Shown here in pieces: positions 1-9,036 of a stretch of 64,000 bases of DNA. Origin of the DNA: Gemmatimonadota bacterium. Its GTDB lineage: Bacteria > Gemmatimonadota > Gemmatimonadetes > Gemmatimonadales > GWC2-71-9. Under the pieces are notes generated by a model. It had not been told where the DNA came from, ran no database searches, and saw nothing but the letters and a program-made list of their open reading frames with translations. Both the position numbers and the translations under genes were made by a program. The stretch spans positions 99,019 through 163,018 of the forward strand of contig VGVQ01000003.1 of NCBI GenBank assembly GCA_016874005.1, given 5' to 3'. Position 1 is the first letter of the stretch, and every line of letters starts with the position of its first letter.

Positions 1-2
1 CG

Positions 3-581
3 GCCATCCGGGCTCTCGACCTCCGCTTTGGGCAGGATGTCACCGACGTGCTGCGGCAGCTGTACGCGGTTCAGGAGATGACGGGTCAGAGCCAGCGACA
101 GCTCTCCATTCTGAAAGCCCAACTCGATGCCCGGGCCGAGGCGATGGATGCCCGACCAATTGCGACGCAGCCGGATTCGGCTGGGGTCACCCGCCCGGTG
201 GGGGGGCCATCGGCCGACCAGATGTTTCAGGGGGCCTTGGAGTTGCATCGTCGAGGGAGCCCGGCCACCGCTCGGCGGGCCTTCCAGGATTTTCTCCAGC
301 AGTACCCGGCTCACCCGTACGTGGCCGACGCCCTCCACTTTCTCGGCGAGACGTTCGAAGCAGCCACTCCGGACTCCGCGGTCGTCAGTTGGAACGCGGT
401 CGTGACCAGGTTTCCCCAGTCGCCACGGGCACCGGAATCGCTCTTCAAGATTGGCGTTCTCGCCTCGAAGCAGGGTGACAAGGCCGCCGCGAAGGCTGCC
501 TTCGACCGATTGATCAAGACCTACCCGAGGTCTGAGGCTGCCGAGCTGGCCCGGGAACGGCTCAAGGACCTGAACCCGTAG
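3..581 (+). CDS. CpoB/YbgF-like TPR protein, 5' end outside window
   Basis: The reading frame is open to the first base of the window (it reads AIRALDLRFGQDV before the GTG at 48), so the track start is probably not the real one and the gene begins upstream. The visible N-terminal part is a Gln-rich helical, probably coiled-coil stretch. It is followed by about 120 residues of TPR-like repeats (ARRAFQDFLQQYPAHPYVAD; AFDRLIKTYPRSEAAELA). This is the layout of YbgF/CpoB, the periplasmic partner of the Tol-Pal envelope system. The stop lies 7 nt before tatC, so the two are probably co-transcribed. No tol or pal gene is visible, so the specific role is inferred from domain layout only. Confidence 0.75.
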   Translation, partial: AIRALDLRFGQDVTDVLRQLYAVQEMTGQSQRQLSILKAQLDARAEAMDARPIATQPDSAGVTRPVGGPSADQMFQGALELHRRGSPATARRAFQDFLQQYPAHPYVADALHFLGETFEAATPDSAVVSWNAVVTRFPQSPRAPESLFKIGVLASKQGDKAAAKAAFDRLIKTYPRSEAAELARERLKDLNP

Positions 582-588
582 CCGCGGC

Positions 589-3500
589 ATGGCGCGGTCC
601 ACTGGCGAGATGCCGTTCCTCGACCATCTCGAGGAACTTCGATCGAGGATCATCAAGGCACTCGTCGCCCTGATCGTTGGAATCGCGCTCGGCCTGTTTC
701 TGGTCGAACAATTCCGGCTGGTCGACATTTTGCAGGCGCCCATCCTCCCGCTCCTGGGCGGAAGGAAGCTCGCCATCCTGGCGCCCACCGATGCCTTCAT
801 GATCTTCCTGAAGCTGGGGTTCATCGGAGGGGTCGTCCTCGCGTCACCGGTCCTCATCTGGCAAGCCTGGGCGTTCCTGTCGCCGGCACTCTACGATCGA
901 GAGCGGAAGACCCTGGTCCCGGCCCTCTTCGTTGGGATGGCACTCTTTCTGGCCGGATCGATCGCCAGCTTCGTGTACATCGTTCCGCCGGCCCTGAAGG
1001 TGCTGCTCAGCTTCCAGTCAGGGTCGTTCGAGATGGCGATCACCTTCGAGAAGTACTTCAGTTTCGTGCTGCAGGTCGTCCTCGCGATGGGGCTGTCCGC
1101 CGAGCTGCCGCTCCTGATTGTGCTGCTGGCGATCCTCGGGATCGTCAACCCTCAGATGCTGAGTCGGTTCCGCCGCTACGCGGTGCTGGGGGCCTTCTTC
1201 GCGGGGGCGATGTTGTCGCCTGGCGGTGACGTCCTGACCATGCTGCTGATGACGGCGCCCCTCTTGGTGCTCTACGAGATCGGCTACCTCGGCGCCGTCG
1301 TGGTCCACCGCCGCCGGCTCCGGGCCTCGGCGGCGACCACAGCCCTGTTACTGCTGCTCGCCGCCATCCCGGTCCAGGGCCAGCGGCCCCCACCGCGGCC
1401 TCCTGGGCAGCCCGCCCGCCCGGCTCCGCAGGCGCAGCAGCCCGATACCGGCAGGGTGACCCTCGACGCCGCCAGCGCCAAACGGCTCGGAATCCCCACC
1501 GCCCCAAAACTGAGTTTCCCCGCCAACGACTCCATCATCGATCAACTGCTCGAGCTCGAAGGGTTCGAGATCACCCGGTACCGGTCCGATACGGCTCGGG
1601 TGGCCGCGATCGACCGGCAGGTGCAGCTCGATGGCAACGCGATGACCGAACGGGCGGGGTCGACGCTGGAGGCCCGGGCGATTTTCTACCGAGAAGGCGA
1701 CTGTCGGTTCGAGGCCGAGGGCGATCCCCGGCTGTTCCAGGGCGAAAACATCGTGGTTGGTCGGACCGTCAAGTTCGACACCTGCATCGAGCGTGGCTTG
1801 GTTCGCGAGGGTCGGACCACCTTCCCGCAGCAGGGCGCCAATTGGATCATCAGCGGTCAACTGGCGGTGGATTCCGCCGCCCGCCGGGTCTACGCCAGCG
1901 CCCGCGAGGTGACTAGCTGCGACCTGCCCGAGTCGCACTACCATTTCAGCGCCAAAGAACTGAAGTGGGTCTCCCAGTCGACCATGGTGGCGCGGCCGGC
2001 GGTGCTCTACATCCGGGATGTCCCGATCGCGTGGATTCCGTTTCTGTTCCAGGATACCAAGCGAGGCCGACGCTCGGGGATCCTGATACCCGAGTTTGGG
2101 TTCAACGACATCGTCCGGCCCTCAAGGTCGTTCAACCGAACGATTCGAAACCTCGGGTACTACTGGGCGCCAAACGACTACATCGACGTGCTCGGCCGGT
2201 TCGACTGGTTCTCGAACCGCTACCTGGAGTTCGGGCTGGAAGGGCAATATCGGTTCATCGACCGGTTCGCCCGGGGAGCCGTGAGTCTGTCGCGCAGCAA
2301 AGAGGTCAGTGGCGGGTCCAGCATGCGGCTGGTCTGGAATCACAGTCAGACCTTCGATGTCACTACCAAGCTGAACTGGAGCATCGATTACTCGACCAAC
2401 TCGTCGATCGTCCGTCGCAACGCCATCGATCCCCGGTTGACGACGCAGCAGATCCGCAGCTCCGGGACCTACTCCAAGCAGTTCGCCTGGGGCAATTTGT
2501 CGCTCGGCTTCAATCGGTCGCAGAACGTCAACGACGGGAGCGTGACTCAGACGCTGCCCTCACTCTCGATTTCGCCGAAGCCGTTCGACTTCGGGCCCAA
2601 CTTCACCTGGTCGCCCGACCTCAATTACAGCCGAGACCAATCCCTCAAGCAGCCAGCCGGTACGATCTTGATCCCCCGAGGTCCCGGCCAGTTCGACTCG
2701 CTCAAACTCACCGAGGCGCGCCAGACCCAGCGATTCTCGATGAATACCCCGCTTCGGCTCTGGGGCCTGCAATGGCAGAACTCGATCTCGCTCATCGACG
2801 TCGATTCGTCCGGGGTCCGATCGGAGCGAGTCCGGATCCCCGACGAAAGCACCCCGGACCCCACCGATTCGATTACGGTCGTGCGGACTCGGACCAGCGG
2901 CTTCGGGTCGGAGTTCGACTGGCAAACGAGCTTCAACCTGCCAATCCTGTTTCGGACCTCGTGGAAGCTGACCCCGTCCGTCGGGGTGACCAACACCACC
3001 TCCGGAGCCTTCGCGGTCCGAAACGAGCGGACCAACGGCCAGTTCGTCCGTCAGAGTAAGCGCCTTCAGTTCGGTCTTTCCCTCAACCCGACCTTCTACG
3101 GGTTCTTCGGGGGACTCGGGCCGTTGTCTCGGATCCGTCATACCATCCAGCCGAGCCTGACCTACTCCTACAGCCCCGCCAGGGCGGTGCCGCTCGAATA
3201 CGCCCGTGCCGTTGCCCGCCCCGGCGAACAGCTTCGGCTGACCAGTTTGCCGACCCAGTCGGTGTCGCTCACCTTGAACCAGAATTTCGAGGCGAAAACC
3301 CGTCGGCCGGCCGGCGACACCACCGACCTGCAGGTCCGGAAGATCAGGCTCCTCAGCATTTCGACGAGCCCGCTCAGTTACGACTTCGAGCAAGCCAAGG
3401 AGGTGGGCCGGACCGGCTGGACCACGAGTTCGATCAGCAACAGCGTGCTGAGCGACCTGGTGCCCGGCTTGAACCTCGCCTTCACCCATGACCTGTGGAT

Positions 3501-4077
3501 CGGGGCAGTCGGGTCCGACACGGCGCGGTTCAGTCCGTTTCTTTCGGGCGTCACGGCGAGCTTTTCCTTGACGGAGGGAACCTTCAGGTCGATCGGCCGA
3601 CTGCTGGGGCTCGCGAGCGCCGCACCGGCGGATGGACGTCCCCCGACCCAGCCGACCGCCCAGCCGCCGATACCGGGGCCGTTTGGCGACCTGCGCCGTG
3701 GCTCCGCATTCACCGCGAACCAGACCTTCAGTCGCGGGCAGCGCGGCTTCAACGCCAGCGTCAACCTCACGATCAATAGAAACCGACCGGTGCCGGGCCA
3801 GGTGGTCTCCCCGAACCGGAGCAACATCTCACTCAACACGAGCTTCGCGCCGACTCCGTTCTGGCAGGTCAATTGGACCACGCAGTACGACGCGGCCAAC
3901 AAGCAGTTCGAGGCCCAGCAGCTCAACCTCACCCGCGACCTTCACGACTGGCGGGCCACCTTCACCTTCCTGCGAAATCCCAACGGGAACTTCTCGTTTT
4001 CCTTCCTGATCAGCTTGATCGACCTGCCCGATCTCAAGTTCGACTACCGCCAGAGTACCATCCAGGATCGACGCTAG
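589..4077 (+). CDS. tatC-lptD: TatC translocase fused in frame to LptD-like LPS-assembly protein
   Basis: One uninterrupted 1162-codon ORF. Residues 1 to about 240 are a complete TatC: the N-terminal FLDHLEELRSRI motif, six membrane segments and the expected length of the multispanning Tat translocase subunit. Residues from about 238 onward form a second protein: a basic stretch (HRRRLR), a hydrophobic core and a possible signal-peptidase site (IPVQGQ), a Pro-rich linker, an OstA/LptA-type jelly roll, and a long beta-barrel region rich in aromatic and Asn residues, as in LptD, which inserts LPS into the outer membrane. There is no stop between the halves. The product is either a genuine fusion cleaved after the seventh hydrophobic segment, or two proteins with a second start inside the ORF (see 1300). 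A lost stop codon through sequencing error is also possible. Confidence 0.85.
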   Translation: MARSTGEMPFLDHLEELRSRIIKALVALIVGIALGLFLVEQFRLVDILQAPILPLLGGRKLAILAPTDAFMIFLKLGFIGGVVLASPVLIWQAWAFLSPALYDRERKTLVPALFVGMALFLAGSIASFVYIVPPALKVLLSFQSGSFEMAITFEKYFSFVLQVVLAMGLSAELPLLIVLLAILGIVNPQMLSRFRRYAVLGAFFAGAMLSPGGDVLTMLLMTAPLLVLYEIGYLGAVVVHRRRLRASAATTALLLLLAAIPVQGQRPPPRPPGQPARPAPQAQQPDTGRVTLDAASAKRLGIPTAPKLSFPANDSIIDQLLELEGFEITRYRSDTARVAAIDRQVQLDGNAMTERAGSTLEARAIFYREGDCRFEAEGDPRLFQGENIVVGRTVKFDTCIERGLVREGRTTFPQQGANWIISGQLAVDSAARRVYASAREVTSCDLPESHYHFSAKELKWVSQSTMVARPAVLYIRDVPIAWIPFLFQDTKRGRRSGILIPEFGFNDIVRPSRSFNRTIRNLGYYWAPNDYIDVLGRFDWFSNRYLEFGLEGQYRFIDRFARGAVSLSRSKEVSGGSSMRLVWNHSQTFDVTTKLNWSIDYSTNSSIVRRNAIDPRLTTQQIRSSGTYSKQFAWGNLSLGFNRSQNVNDGSVTQTLPSLSISPKPFDFGPNFTWSPDLNYSRDQSLKQPAGTILIPRGPGQFDSLKLTEARQTQRFSMNTPLRLWGLQWQNSISLIDVDSSGVRSERVRIPDESTPDPTDSITVVRTRTSGFGSEFDWQTSFNLPILFRTSWKLTPSVGVTNTTSGAFAVRNERTNGQFVRQSKRLQFGLSLNPTFYGFFGGLGPLSRIRHTIQPSLTYSYSPARAVPLEYARAVARPGEQLRLTSLPTQSVSLTLNQNFEAKTRRPAGDTTDLQVRKIRLLSISTSPLSYDFEQAKEVGRTGWTTSSISNSVLSDLVPGLNLAFTHDLWIGAVGSDTARFSPFLSGVTASFSLTEGTFRSIGRLLGLASAAPADGRPPTQPTAQPPIPGPFGDLRRGSAFTANQTFSRGQRGFNASVNLTINRNRPVPGQVVSPNRSNISLNTSFAPTPFWQVNWTTQYDAANKQFEAQQLNLTRDLHDWRATFTFLRNPNGNFSFSFLISLIDLPDLKFDYRQSTIQDRR
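1300..1386 (+). other. lptD: Candidate internal GTG start and signal peptide for the LptD half
   Basis: An in-frame GTG at 1300 would start a protein with a classic signal peptide: short basic n-region (VHRRRLR), hydrophobic h-region (TTALLLLLAAIP) and a small-residue cleavage zone (VQGQ). From here the LptD part is about 925 residues, a normal length for LptD. No strong Shine-Dalgarno precedes the GTG, so independent initiation is not proven. In a fused protein the same segment would cross the membrane from in to out, because TatC ends in the cytoplasm, and could still be cleaved. Confidence 0.4.
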
Positions 4078-4086
4078 CATCAGGAA

Positions 4087-4106
4087 GTGTCCTCGCCCGG
4101 GGACAC
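4087..4106 (+). terminator. Short GC hairpin after tatC-lptD
   Basis: GTGTCC-TCGCCCGG-GGACAC forms a 6 bp stem that can extend to 8 bp with one G-U pair. It lies 10 nt after the stop codon. No T-run follows, so it is a weak terminator candidate. Confidence 0.3.
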
Positions 4107-4232
4107 ACGAGCCTCCCGATCCGGGCGCGTTCTGGATCGGTAACTCATTACGAGGTAAGTAGTTGCGGTTGGCCGAGCCGGTGGCATGCCGCCTGCCATT
4201 CCGGCGAACGACCTCCGCGCTCGGATGTACCA

Positions 4233-5354
4233 ATGCGAAGACTGATCATCACGGCTGGTCTCGTCGTCGGTGGCTGCCAGGGTGACGACCTCATTGGAGT
4301 AGGCGGCTTTCTCGATCCGCCGACCGGGTTGAGCTACCAAGTCGAGGCGAGCGGAACGCCGGGACGACCGTCGGGTGTCGTGCTCCGCTGGTCCGGCGAC
4401 GACGATCCCGATCTCGAAGGCTGGAATGTCTACGGTCGAGACGGGACCAGCGCCCCCTGGACCCTCCGCGCCGCGACGACATCGAATAGCTATCACGACA
4501 ACGGCGAGCCGCAGCTGCAGTACTACGTTACGGCCTATGGCGCGGGGGCGCTCGAGAGCGCGCCGAGCCAGACCGTGACGGTCGACGAGCGGCTGGTTCT
4601 CGACAAACCGGCGACCTTGGCGAGCGTCACCTTGAACCGCGCCATTGCCCTGGTCTGGTCGGACAACTCCTACCGTGGGGACCCGGATGGATTCGGGCAC
4701 TACCGGGTGTACTCCACGAGCTACGACCTCGATCGCGATCTCTGCGGCAATACCTGGCACCTCGAAGGCACCACCGTGGCTCCGGAATTCAGGGTTGGGG
4801 CCCTCGTCAACGGCGTCTCGCGGTGTTTCGGTGTGTCGGCCGTGGCCGTCGAAGGGTTCGAGAGCCTCTGGTCGCCGCTGGTGGCCGACACGCCGAGACC
4901 CGACGCCCGGAACGTCGCGTTGACGGCTCGGGCGGTGTCAGATCAGACCGCCGGGTTCCGATTCTGGCGAGACCTCAACGGCAACGGCAGAGCGGAACCA
5001 GCGGAACTTGGCCTGGTCGGGTCGGGGTCGGCTTTGGACCTCGACTTCCGGCTGGAGCGGGACGGGGCGGGCCGGCTGCTCCTGGTCCCAGTCCGAACCG
5101 GCACGGCGGTTGTCGTCTATGGCAACCGGCCCGTCGGCGATTTGACCGACATCGACGTGGCGCCCCTGGGTGGTTACTCCCGTGCCCCGGTCGAGCCCGT
5201 CCCGGGCTGGGGCTACGTCTTCGAAATGGATGGGCCAGACCGGTTTGCCCGATACGGGGCCGTGCGGGTGAGTCACGTGGGGCGCGATCTGATCATCTTC
5301 GACTGGGCCTATCAAACCGACCCCGGGAACCCTGAGTTGATCACGATCCGGTAG
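4233..5354 (+). CDS. Fibronectin type III-like lipoprotein, function unknown
   Basis: The track ORF starts at 3873 inside lptD, but the ATG at 4233 gives a proper lipoprotein signal (MRRLIITAGLVVGGC), so it is chosen as the start. The mature protein (about 355 aa) begins at the lipobox Cys and contains two fibronectin type III-like repeats, around residues 27-110 (VVLRWSGDDDPDLEGWNVYG) and 125-215 (IALVWSDNSYRGDPDGFGHY), plus a C-terminal beta-rich part. FN3 repeats bind proteins or sugars at the cell surface. No enzyme motif is visible. It stands alone between two hairpins, so it is probably its own transcription unit. Its role is unknown. Confidence 0.75.
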   Translation: MRRLIITAGLVVGGCQGDDLIGVGGFLDPPTGLSYQVEASGTPGRPSGVVLRWSGDDDPDLEGWNVYGRDGTSAPWTLRAATTSNSYHDNGEPQLQYYVTAYGAGALESAPSQTVTVDERLVLDKPATLASVTLNRAIALVWSDNSYRGDPDGFGHYRVYSTSYDLDRDLCGNTWHLEGTTVAPEFRVGALVNGVSRCFGVSAVAVEGFESLWSPLVADTPRPDARNVALTARAVSDQTAGFRFWRDLNGNGRAEPAELGLVGSGSALDLDFRLERDGAGRLLLVPVRTGTAVVVYGNRPVGDLTDIDVAPLGGYSRAPVEPVPGWGYVFEMDGPDRFARYGAVRVSHVGRDLIIFDWAYQTDPGNPELITIR

Positions 5355-5369
5355 CGACCGCACCAGCAG

Positions 5370-5397
5370 GGCAGGGGGCCGCCCGGACGCCCCTGCC
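5370..5397 (+). terminator. Hairpin terminator after the FN3 lipoprotein
   Basis: GGCAGGGG and CCCCTGCC pair perfectly (8 bp) around a 12-nt loop, 15 nt after the stop codon. Only TTG follows, so it is not a canonical U-tract terminator. Confidence 0.5.
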
Positions 5398-5427
5398 TTG
5401 CCTGGCTCGTCGGCGGGGGCCTATCTT
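5398..5427 (+). promoter_or_regulatory. Putative sigma-70 type promoter for the TPR operon
   Basis: TTGCCT, an 18-nt spacer and TATCTT match the -35/-10 consensus at 4 of 6 positions each. They lie directly after the hairpin and about 50 nt before the TPR gene start. Confidence 0.4.
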
Positions 5428-5477
5428 ACGTCCTGTCAATCTCTTGACGACGTTCCCAGCGCTGACGAACTGGCCGA

Positions 5478-7433
5478 ATGAACCTCGACAAACTCAAAGA
5501 GTCGGCGCGGAAGTTCGAGCAGGGCAGCCAATGGCGCCAAGCCATTGACGTCTACAAGCAGGCACTGAAGGAGTTCGAGGAACGGGGCGAGGGCGTCCTG
5601 GACCCCTCCTTGTACAACCGCATCGGCGATCTTGAAATCAAGGACGGGGACTCCGGCGCGGCAATTCGTGCCTACGAGCAGGCCGCCGACCTGTACACCG
5701 AGCAAGGCTTCTTCAACAACGCCATCGCGCTGTGCAGCAAGATCCTCCGCATCAATTCGGGGCGAAGCCCGACCTACCTCCGCCTCGCCCAGCTCAATGC
5801 CCGAAAGAACTTCATCGGCGAAGCCAAGCGCAATCTGGTCGAGTACATCGAGCGGATGGAGGCGCTGTCTCACCGTGAAGACGCTTTCAAAGCCATCGAG
5901 GTCTTCGCCAATCAGTTCGCCTCCAACCCCGAAATCCGGCTCATGCTGGTCGAGCTGCTGAGGTCGAGTTCGCGGGAGAACGAGGCCCGCCGCCAGCTCG
6001 AGCGCCTGGCCGATGACCTCGACGCCGCCGGCGACGCGAGTGGTGCTCAGGAAACTCGGGATCGAATAGCCGCGATGACGGACGGGGCGGCTCCGACCGC
6101 GCCGCCACCTGCTCCTCGTCCGCCACGGAGCTCTCACTCGGGATTGGTCTTCCTCGACGTTGGCGTCCCCACCGCCGTCCCGGGGCAAGGCGCCGCGGTC
6201 GACGGCCTCGACATCGAGCGCGACCCCGAGGCCGTCACCGAAGAGTGGCGGACCGACACCGACGACCTGGAGGACGGGATTATCCCGGCCCTCTCGGTCG
6301 ACTCGGCCGACGATCGGGTTCCCGACCTCCTCAAGGATGATCCGCTCGACGAAGGCGAGGTGATGCTCGCCGATTCCGAGTCAGGGCCAGTCGACATCGA
6401 TGCCTACCCCGTAGTCCAACGGGGCGCCAGGCCGGCCCCGGGGACGTCGGCCGACCTCGTGTTCCTCCCGGTCTCGGGACGCGGGACGGATTCCGATGAC
6501 ACCGACGCGATCGACGATGTCGCGGTCTTCTCCAGGGATCGGGCCCGAGTGCTCTTCGAAATCGGCGACCGGGCCGGCGGGGTCGCGGCCCTGGAGGAAG
6601 CGGTCCGCCAGTTCGAAGGCACCAACCGGTTCGAGGAAGCAATTCAGGCGGTCGACGACCTGGTGCGGGTCGAGCCGGACGCGATCTATCGCTATCAGAA
6701 ACGGGTGGAACTGGCCTATCGACTCGGCGATCGGGCCGCCATGCTTCAATCGTACCTCGGCCTGGCCGACGCCCTGCTCCGGGGCGGGGGACTCGAGCAC
6801 GCGGTGACGGTCTACCGCCGCATTCTCGAGCACGACCCCGAGAACGCTCAGGCGAAGGCCGCGCTCAACATGCTGGCACCGCCGCCCCCGCTCCCGGAGG
6901 CCAGTTCCTTTGTCGACCTTGGCGCGCTGATTCTCGAAACACCGCAAAATCGCGACACCAGAATGCGGATCGATCAACAGGCGCCGATCGAAGACGAGGA
7001 CGAAGCGTTTCACGAGGCGCTGGCCCAGTTCAAACGAGGAATCGACGAGAACATCGACGCCGAGGATTTCCAGGCCCACTACGATCTCGGGATCGCCTTC
7101 AAGGAGATGGGCCTCCTCGACGAAGCCATTGCCCAGTTCCAGAAAGCGCTCCGCGCGCCAGAGGGGCGGCTCAAGACCTCGGAGCAACTGGGGATCGCTT
7201 TCTTCGACAAATCCCGGTTCGCGATCGCCGAAGCGGTGCTGCGACGCGCCGCCGAAAGCCTTCCAGGCGGCGACGAGGAGAAGATCGGGTTGATCTACTG
7301 GTTGGCTCGAGCCCTCGAGGCGCAGCGACGCTTCGAGGAGTCGCTCAAGTACTATGAACGGGTCCTCGCCGTCGACATTCGGTTCCTCGACGTCGGGGAA
7401 CGAGTGCACCGATTGACCTCCGGCGCCTCATGA
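5478..7433 (+). CDS. Large tetratricopeptide-repeat protein
   Basis: 651 aa, with no signal peptide or membrane segment, so it is probably cytoplasmic. Residues 1-190 are TPR helices (ARKFEQGSQWRQAIDVYKQA; NAIALCSKILRINSGRSPTY). Residues 200-340 are an acidic, Pro-rich linker of low complexity. Residues 350-470 and 510-640 carry more TPR units (YDLGIAFKEMGLLDEAIAQF). TPR proteins act as scaffolds, so the partner cannot be named. Its stop overlaps the start of the polyprenyl synthase by four bases (ATGA), showing translational coupling in an operon with isoprenoid synthesis and tatA. Confidence 0.8.
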   Translation: MNLDKLKESARKFEQGSQWRQAIDVYKQALKEFEERGEGVLDPSLYNRIGDLEIKDGDSGAAIRAYEQAADLYTEQGFFNNAIALCSKILRINSGRSPTYLRLAQLNARKNFIGEAKRNLVEYIERMEALSHREDAFKAIEVFANQFASNPEIRLMLVELLRSSSRENEARRQLERLADDLDAAGDASGAQETRDRIAAMTDGAAPTAPPPAPRPPRSSHSGLVFLDVGVPTAVPGQGAAVDGLDIERDPEAVTEEWRTDTDDLEDGIIPALSVDSADDRVPDLLKDDPLDEGEVMLADSESGPVDIDAYPVVQRGARPAPGTSADLVFLPVSGRGTDSDDTDAIDDVAVFSRDRARVLFEIGDRAGGVAALEEAVRQFEGTNRFEEAIQAVDDLVRVEPDAIYRYQKRVELAYRLGDRAAMLQSYLGLADALLRGGGLEHAVTVYRRILEHDPENAQAKAALNMLAPPPPLPEASSFVDLGALILETPQNRDTRMRIDQQAPIEDEDEAFHEALAQFKRGIDENIDAEDFQAHYDLGIAFKEMGLLDEAIAQFQKALRAPEGRLKTSEQLGIAFFDKSRFAIAEAVLRRAAESLPGGDEEKIGLIYWLARALEAQRRFEESLKYYERVLAVDIRFLDVGERVHRLTSGAS

Positions 7434-8419
7434 GCTCCGCAGCGGTCGGGGTAACGCTGGCGGATCTCCAGGCCGGAGTCGAGGCCGACCTCGAGTTGGT
7501 GCGCGACCAGATTCGCCACCTCATCGCCGCTGATTTCGGGCTCATCGCCGAGGTCAATGCCCACCTCCTGCGAATGCAGGGGAAGATGTTTCGGCCCACC
7601 TTGCTACTGCTGGTCAATCGGGCCGTCCAGGCTCCGGACCCCCGGGCGGTTCGACTCGCGGCGGTCGTCGAGCTGATTCACCTTGCCACCCTGGTGCACG
7701 ACGACTCGGTCGACCACTCGGTGCTTCGGCGGGGAATGCCGACCATCAACAGTTTGTTCAGTCACCAGGTCTCGGTCATCATGGGGGATTATCTCTACTC
7801 CCGGGCGGTGATCGAACTCGTCGATTTGTCGGATCTGGCCCCCCTCAGGGTCATGAGCCGGGTAACCAACGAGATGACCATCGGCGAAATGCGCCAGCTC
7901 TTGGCCCATGACCCGCTGACCTTCTCGGAAGAAAGTTACGACCTGTTGATCCGGGCCAAGACGGCATCGCTGATTTCGGGCGCGTGCGAGTGCGGGGCCC
8001 TGGAAGCGTCTCCGGAAGTGCGCGCCGCGATGGCCCGGTTCGGCAACGCCCTCGGAATGGCGTTTCAGATCGTCGACGATCTTCTCGACTTGACGGAAGT
8101 CGAGGCCGTAACCGGTAAGCCTTCGGGGCATGACCTGCGGGAGCACAAGGTGACGCTACCACTGATCCACGCCCTGCCTCGGTTGACGACGGAGCAGCGC
8201 GGCGAAATCGCCGCCCTGATGGCGGCACCGGCGCCGGCCGACGACCGAGTTACCCGGGTGATCAAGCTCGTCGCCGATGCTGGCGGTATCGACTATGCCA
8301 GGCGCCGGGCCCAGTCGCTGGCGGAGCAGGCCCTGGCGGAGCTCGAATGCCTCCCCGCCGGTCCGGGGCGCGAACGGCTCGCCCAATGCGTGGCGTTCGT
8401 CACCGAACGGCGGCGGTGA
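7430..8419 (+). CDS. Polyprenyl diphosphate synthase (IspB/HepT type)
   Basis: 329 aa, the usual length of trans-isoprenyl diphosphate synthases, which add isopentenyl units to allylic diphosphates to make the side chain of quinones. Both Asp-rich motifs are visible: LVHDDSVD around residue 86 (a DDxxD variant) and IVDDLLDL around residue 213, which bind Mg and the diphosphates. The basic RGMPT after the first motif is also normal. The ATG lies in the upstream stop codon (ATGA). Chain length cannot be read with confidence; the long-chain quinone type is an inference from family similarity. Confidence 0.9.
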   Translation: MSSAAVGVTLADLQAGVEADLELVRDQIRHLIAADFGLIAEVNAHLLRMQGKMFRPTLLLLVNRAVQAPDPRAVRLAAVVELIHLATLVHDDSVDHSVLRRGMPTINSLFSHQVSVIMGDYLYSRAVIELVDLSDLAPLRVMSRVTNEMTIGEMRQLLAHDPLTFSEESYDLLIRAKTASLISGACECGALEASPEVRAAMARFGNALGMAFQIVDDLLDLTEVEAVTGKPSGHDLREHKVTLPLIHALPRLTTEQRGEIAALMAAPAPADDRVTRVIKLVADAGGIDYARRRAQSLAEQALAELECLPAGPGRERLAQCVAFVTERRR

Positions 8420-8422
8420 ACC

Positions 8423-8695
8423 ATGGCTGGCGGACCCCGTCGACCGGCGTTCTACCTCTCGGTTCTGATCACCGGTTTCCTGTTGGGCGGGTTCCTCGCG
8501 GTGCTGCTGCGTCAGGTGCTCCCTGACAGCCCGGCCAAAGCGTTTTTTACCAGCGCGGCACGGTCCGATTGGGGCCCTGTCACAATCAATTTGCTGGTGG
8601 TACACTTCACTCTGGGGCCGATGGGGATCGACATTACCCTTCTTAGCGTCCTCGGGGTCGCGATCGCGTACTTCGTCGCTAAGTCGCTATTCTAG
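8423..8695 (+). CDS. DUF4321 family small membrane protein
   Basis: 90 aa with two hydrophobic segments, residues 10-30 (FYLSVLITGFLLGGFLAVLL) and 65-88 (ITLLSVLGVAIAYFVAK). The shape and sequence fit the DUF4321 family, whose function is unknown and which often sits next to tatA or isoprenoid genes. It starts 3 nt after the polyprenyl synthase stop and ends just before the tatA ribosome-binding site, so it belongs to the same operon. Confidence 0.75.
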   Translation: MAGGPRRPAFYLSVLITGFLLGGFLAVLLRQVLPDSPAKAFFTSAARSDWGPVTINLLVVHFTLGPMGIDITLLSVLGVAIAYFVAKSLF

Positions 8696-8708
8696 CAGGA
8701 GTTAGCGT

Positions 8709-8954
8709 ATGTTAGGCAACTTCGGGTTCTGGGAGATCATGGTCCTCGGCTTGGTCGTGCTGTTGGTGTTCGGGGCCAAGCGTTTGCCGGAAATCGGGTC
8801 GTCGTTGGGCAAGGGCATCCGGGAGTTCAAGAAGAGCTTCACCGAGACGCAGGACGCCATCACCAGCCCGCTCAACGATTCGACCACCCGGCAACTGGAC
8901 GCCTCGACCAGCCAACAGCCGACGACGACCGAACCGAAGCGGCTTTCGCAGTAG
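8709..8954 (+). CDS. tatA: Sec-independent translocase subunit TatA
   Basis: 81 aa. One N-terminal membrane helix (WEIMVLGLVVLLVFGAKRLPE) with the TatA FG hinge and LPE motif is followed by an amphipathic helix (SSLGKGIREFKKSF) and a polar tail. TatA oligomers form the passage for folded Tat substrates together with TatC, which is encoded about 8 kb upstream as part of the tatC-lptD ORF. A good ribosome-binding site (AGGAG) precedes the ATG. No tatB is seen, so this protein may serve both roles. Confidence 0.95.
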   Translation: MLGNFGFWEIMVLGLVVLLVFGAKRLPEIGSSLGKGIREFKKSFTETQDAITSPLNDSTTRQLDASTSQQPTTTEPKRLSQ

Positions 8955-8976
8955 CGGTCACCGCCACCGTAAGATC

Positions 8977-9013
8977 AAGGGGGCAGCCCGGACCTCGGGA
9001 CTCCCCCCTTTTG
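8977..9013. terminator. Terminator between convergent tatA and ppiD-like genes
   Basis: AAGGGGG and CCCCCTT pair around an inner CCCG/CGGG stem, and TT follows on the plus strand. The convergent position makes a shared, two-way terminator likely. Confidence 0.7.
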
Positions 9014-9036
9014 TCTGGCCAGGACCTCCAACGGGG

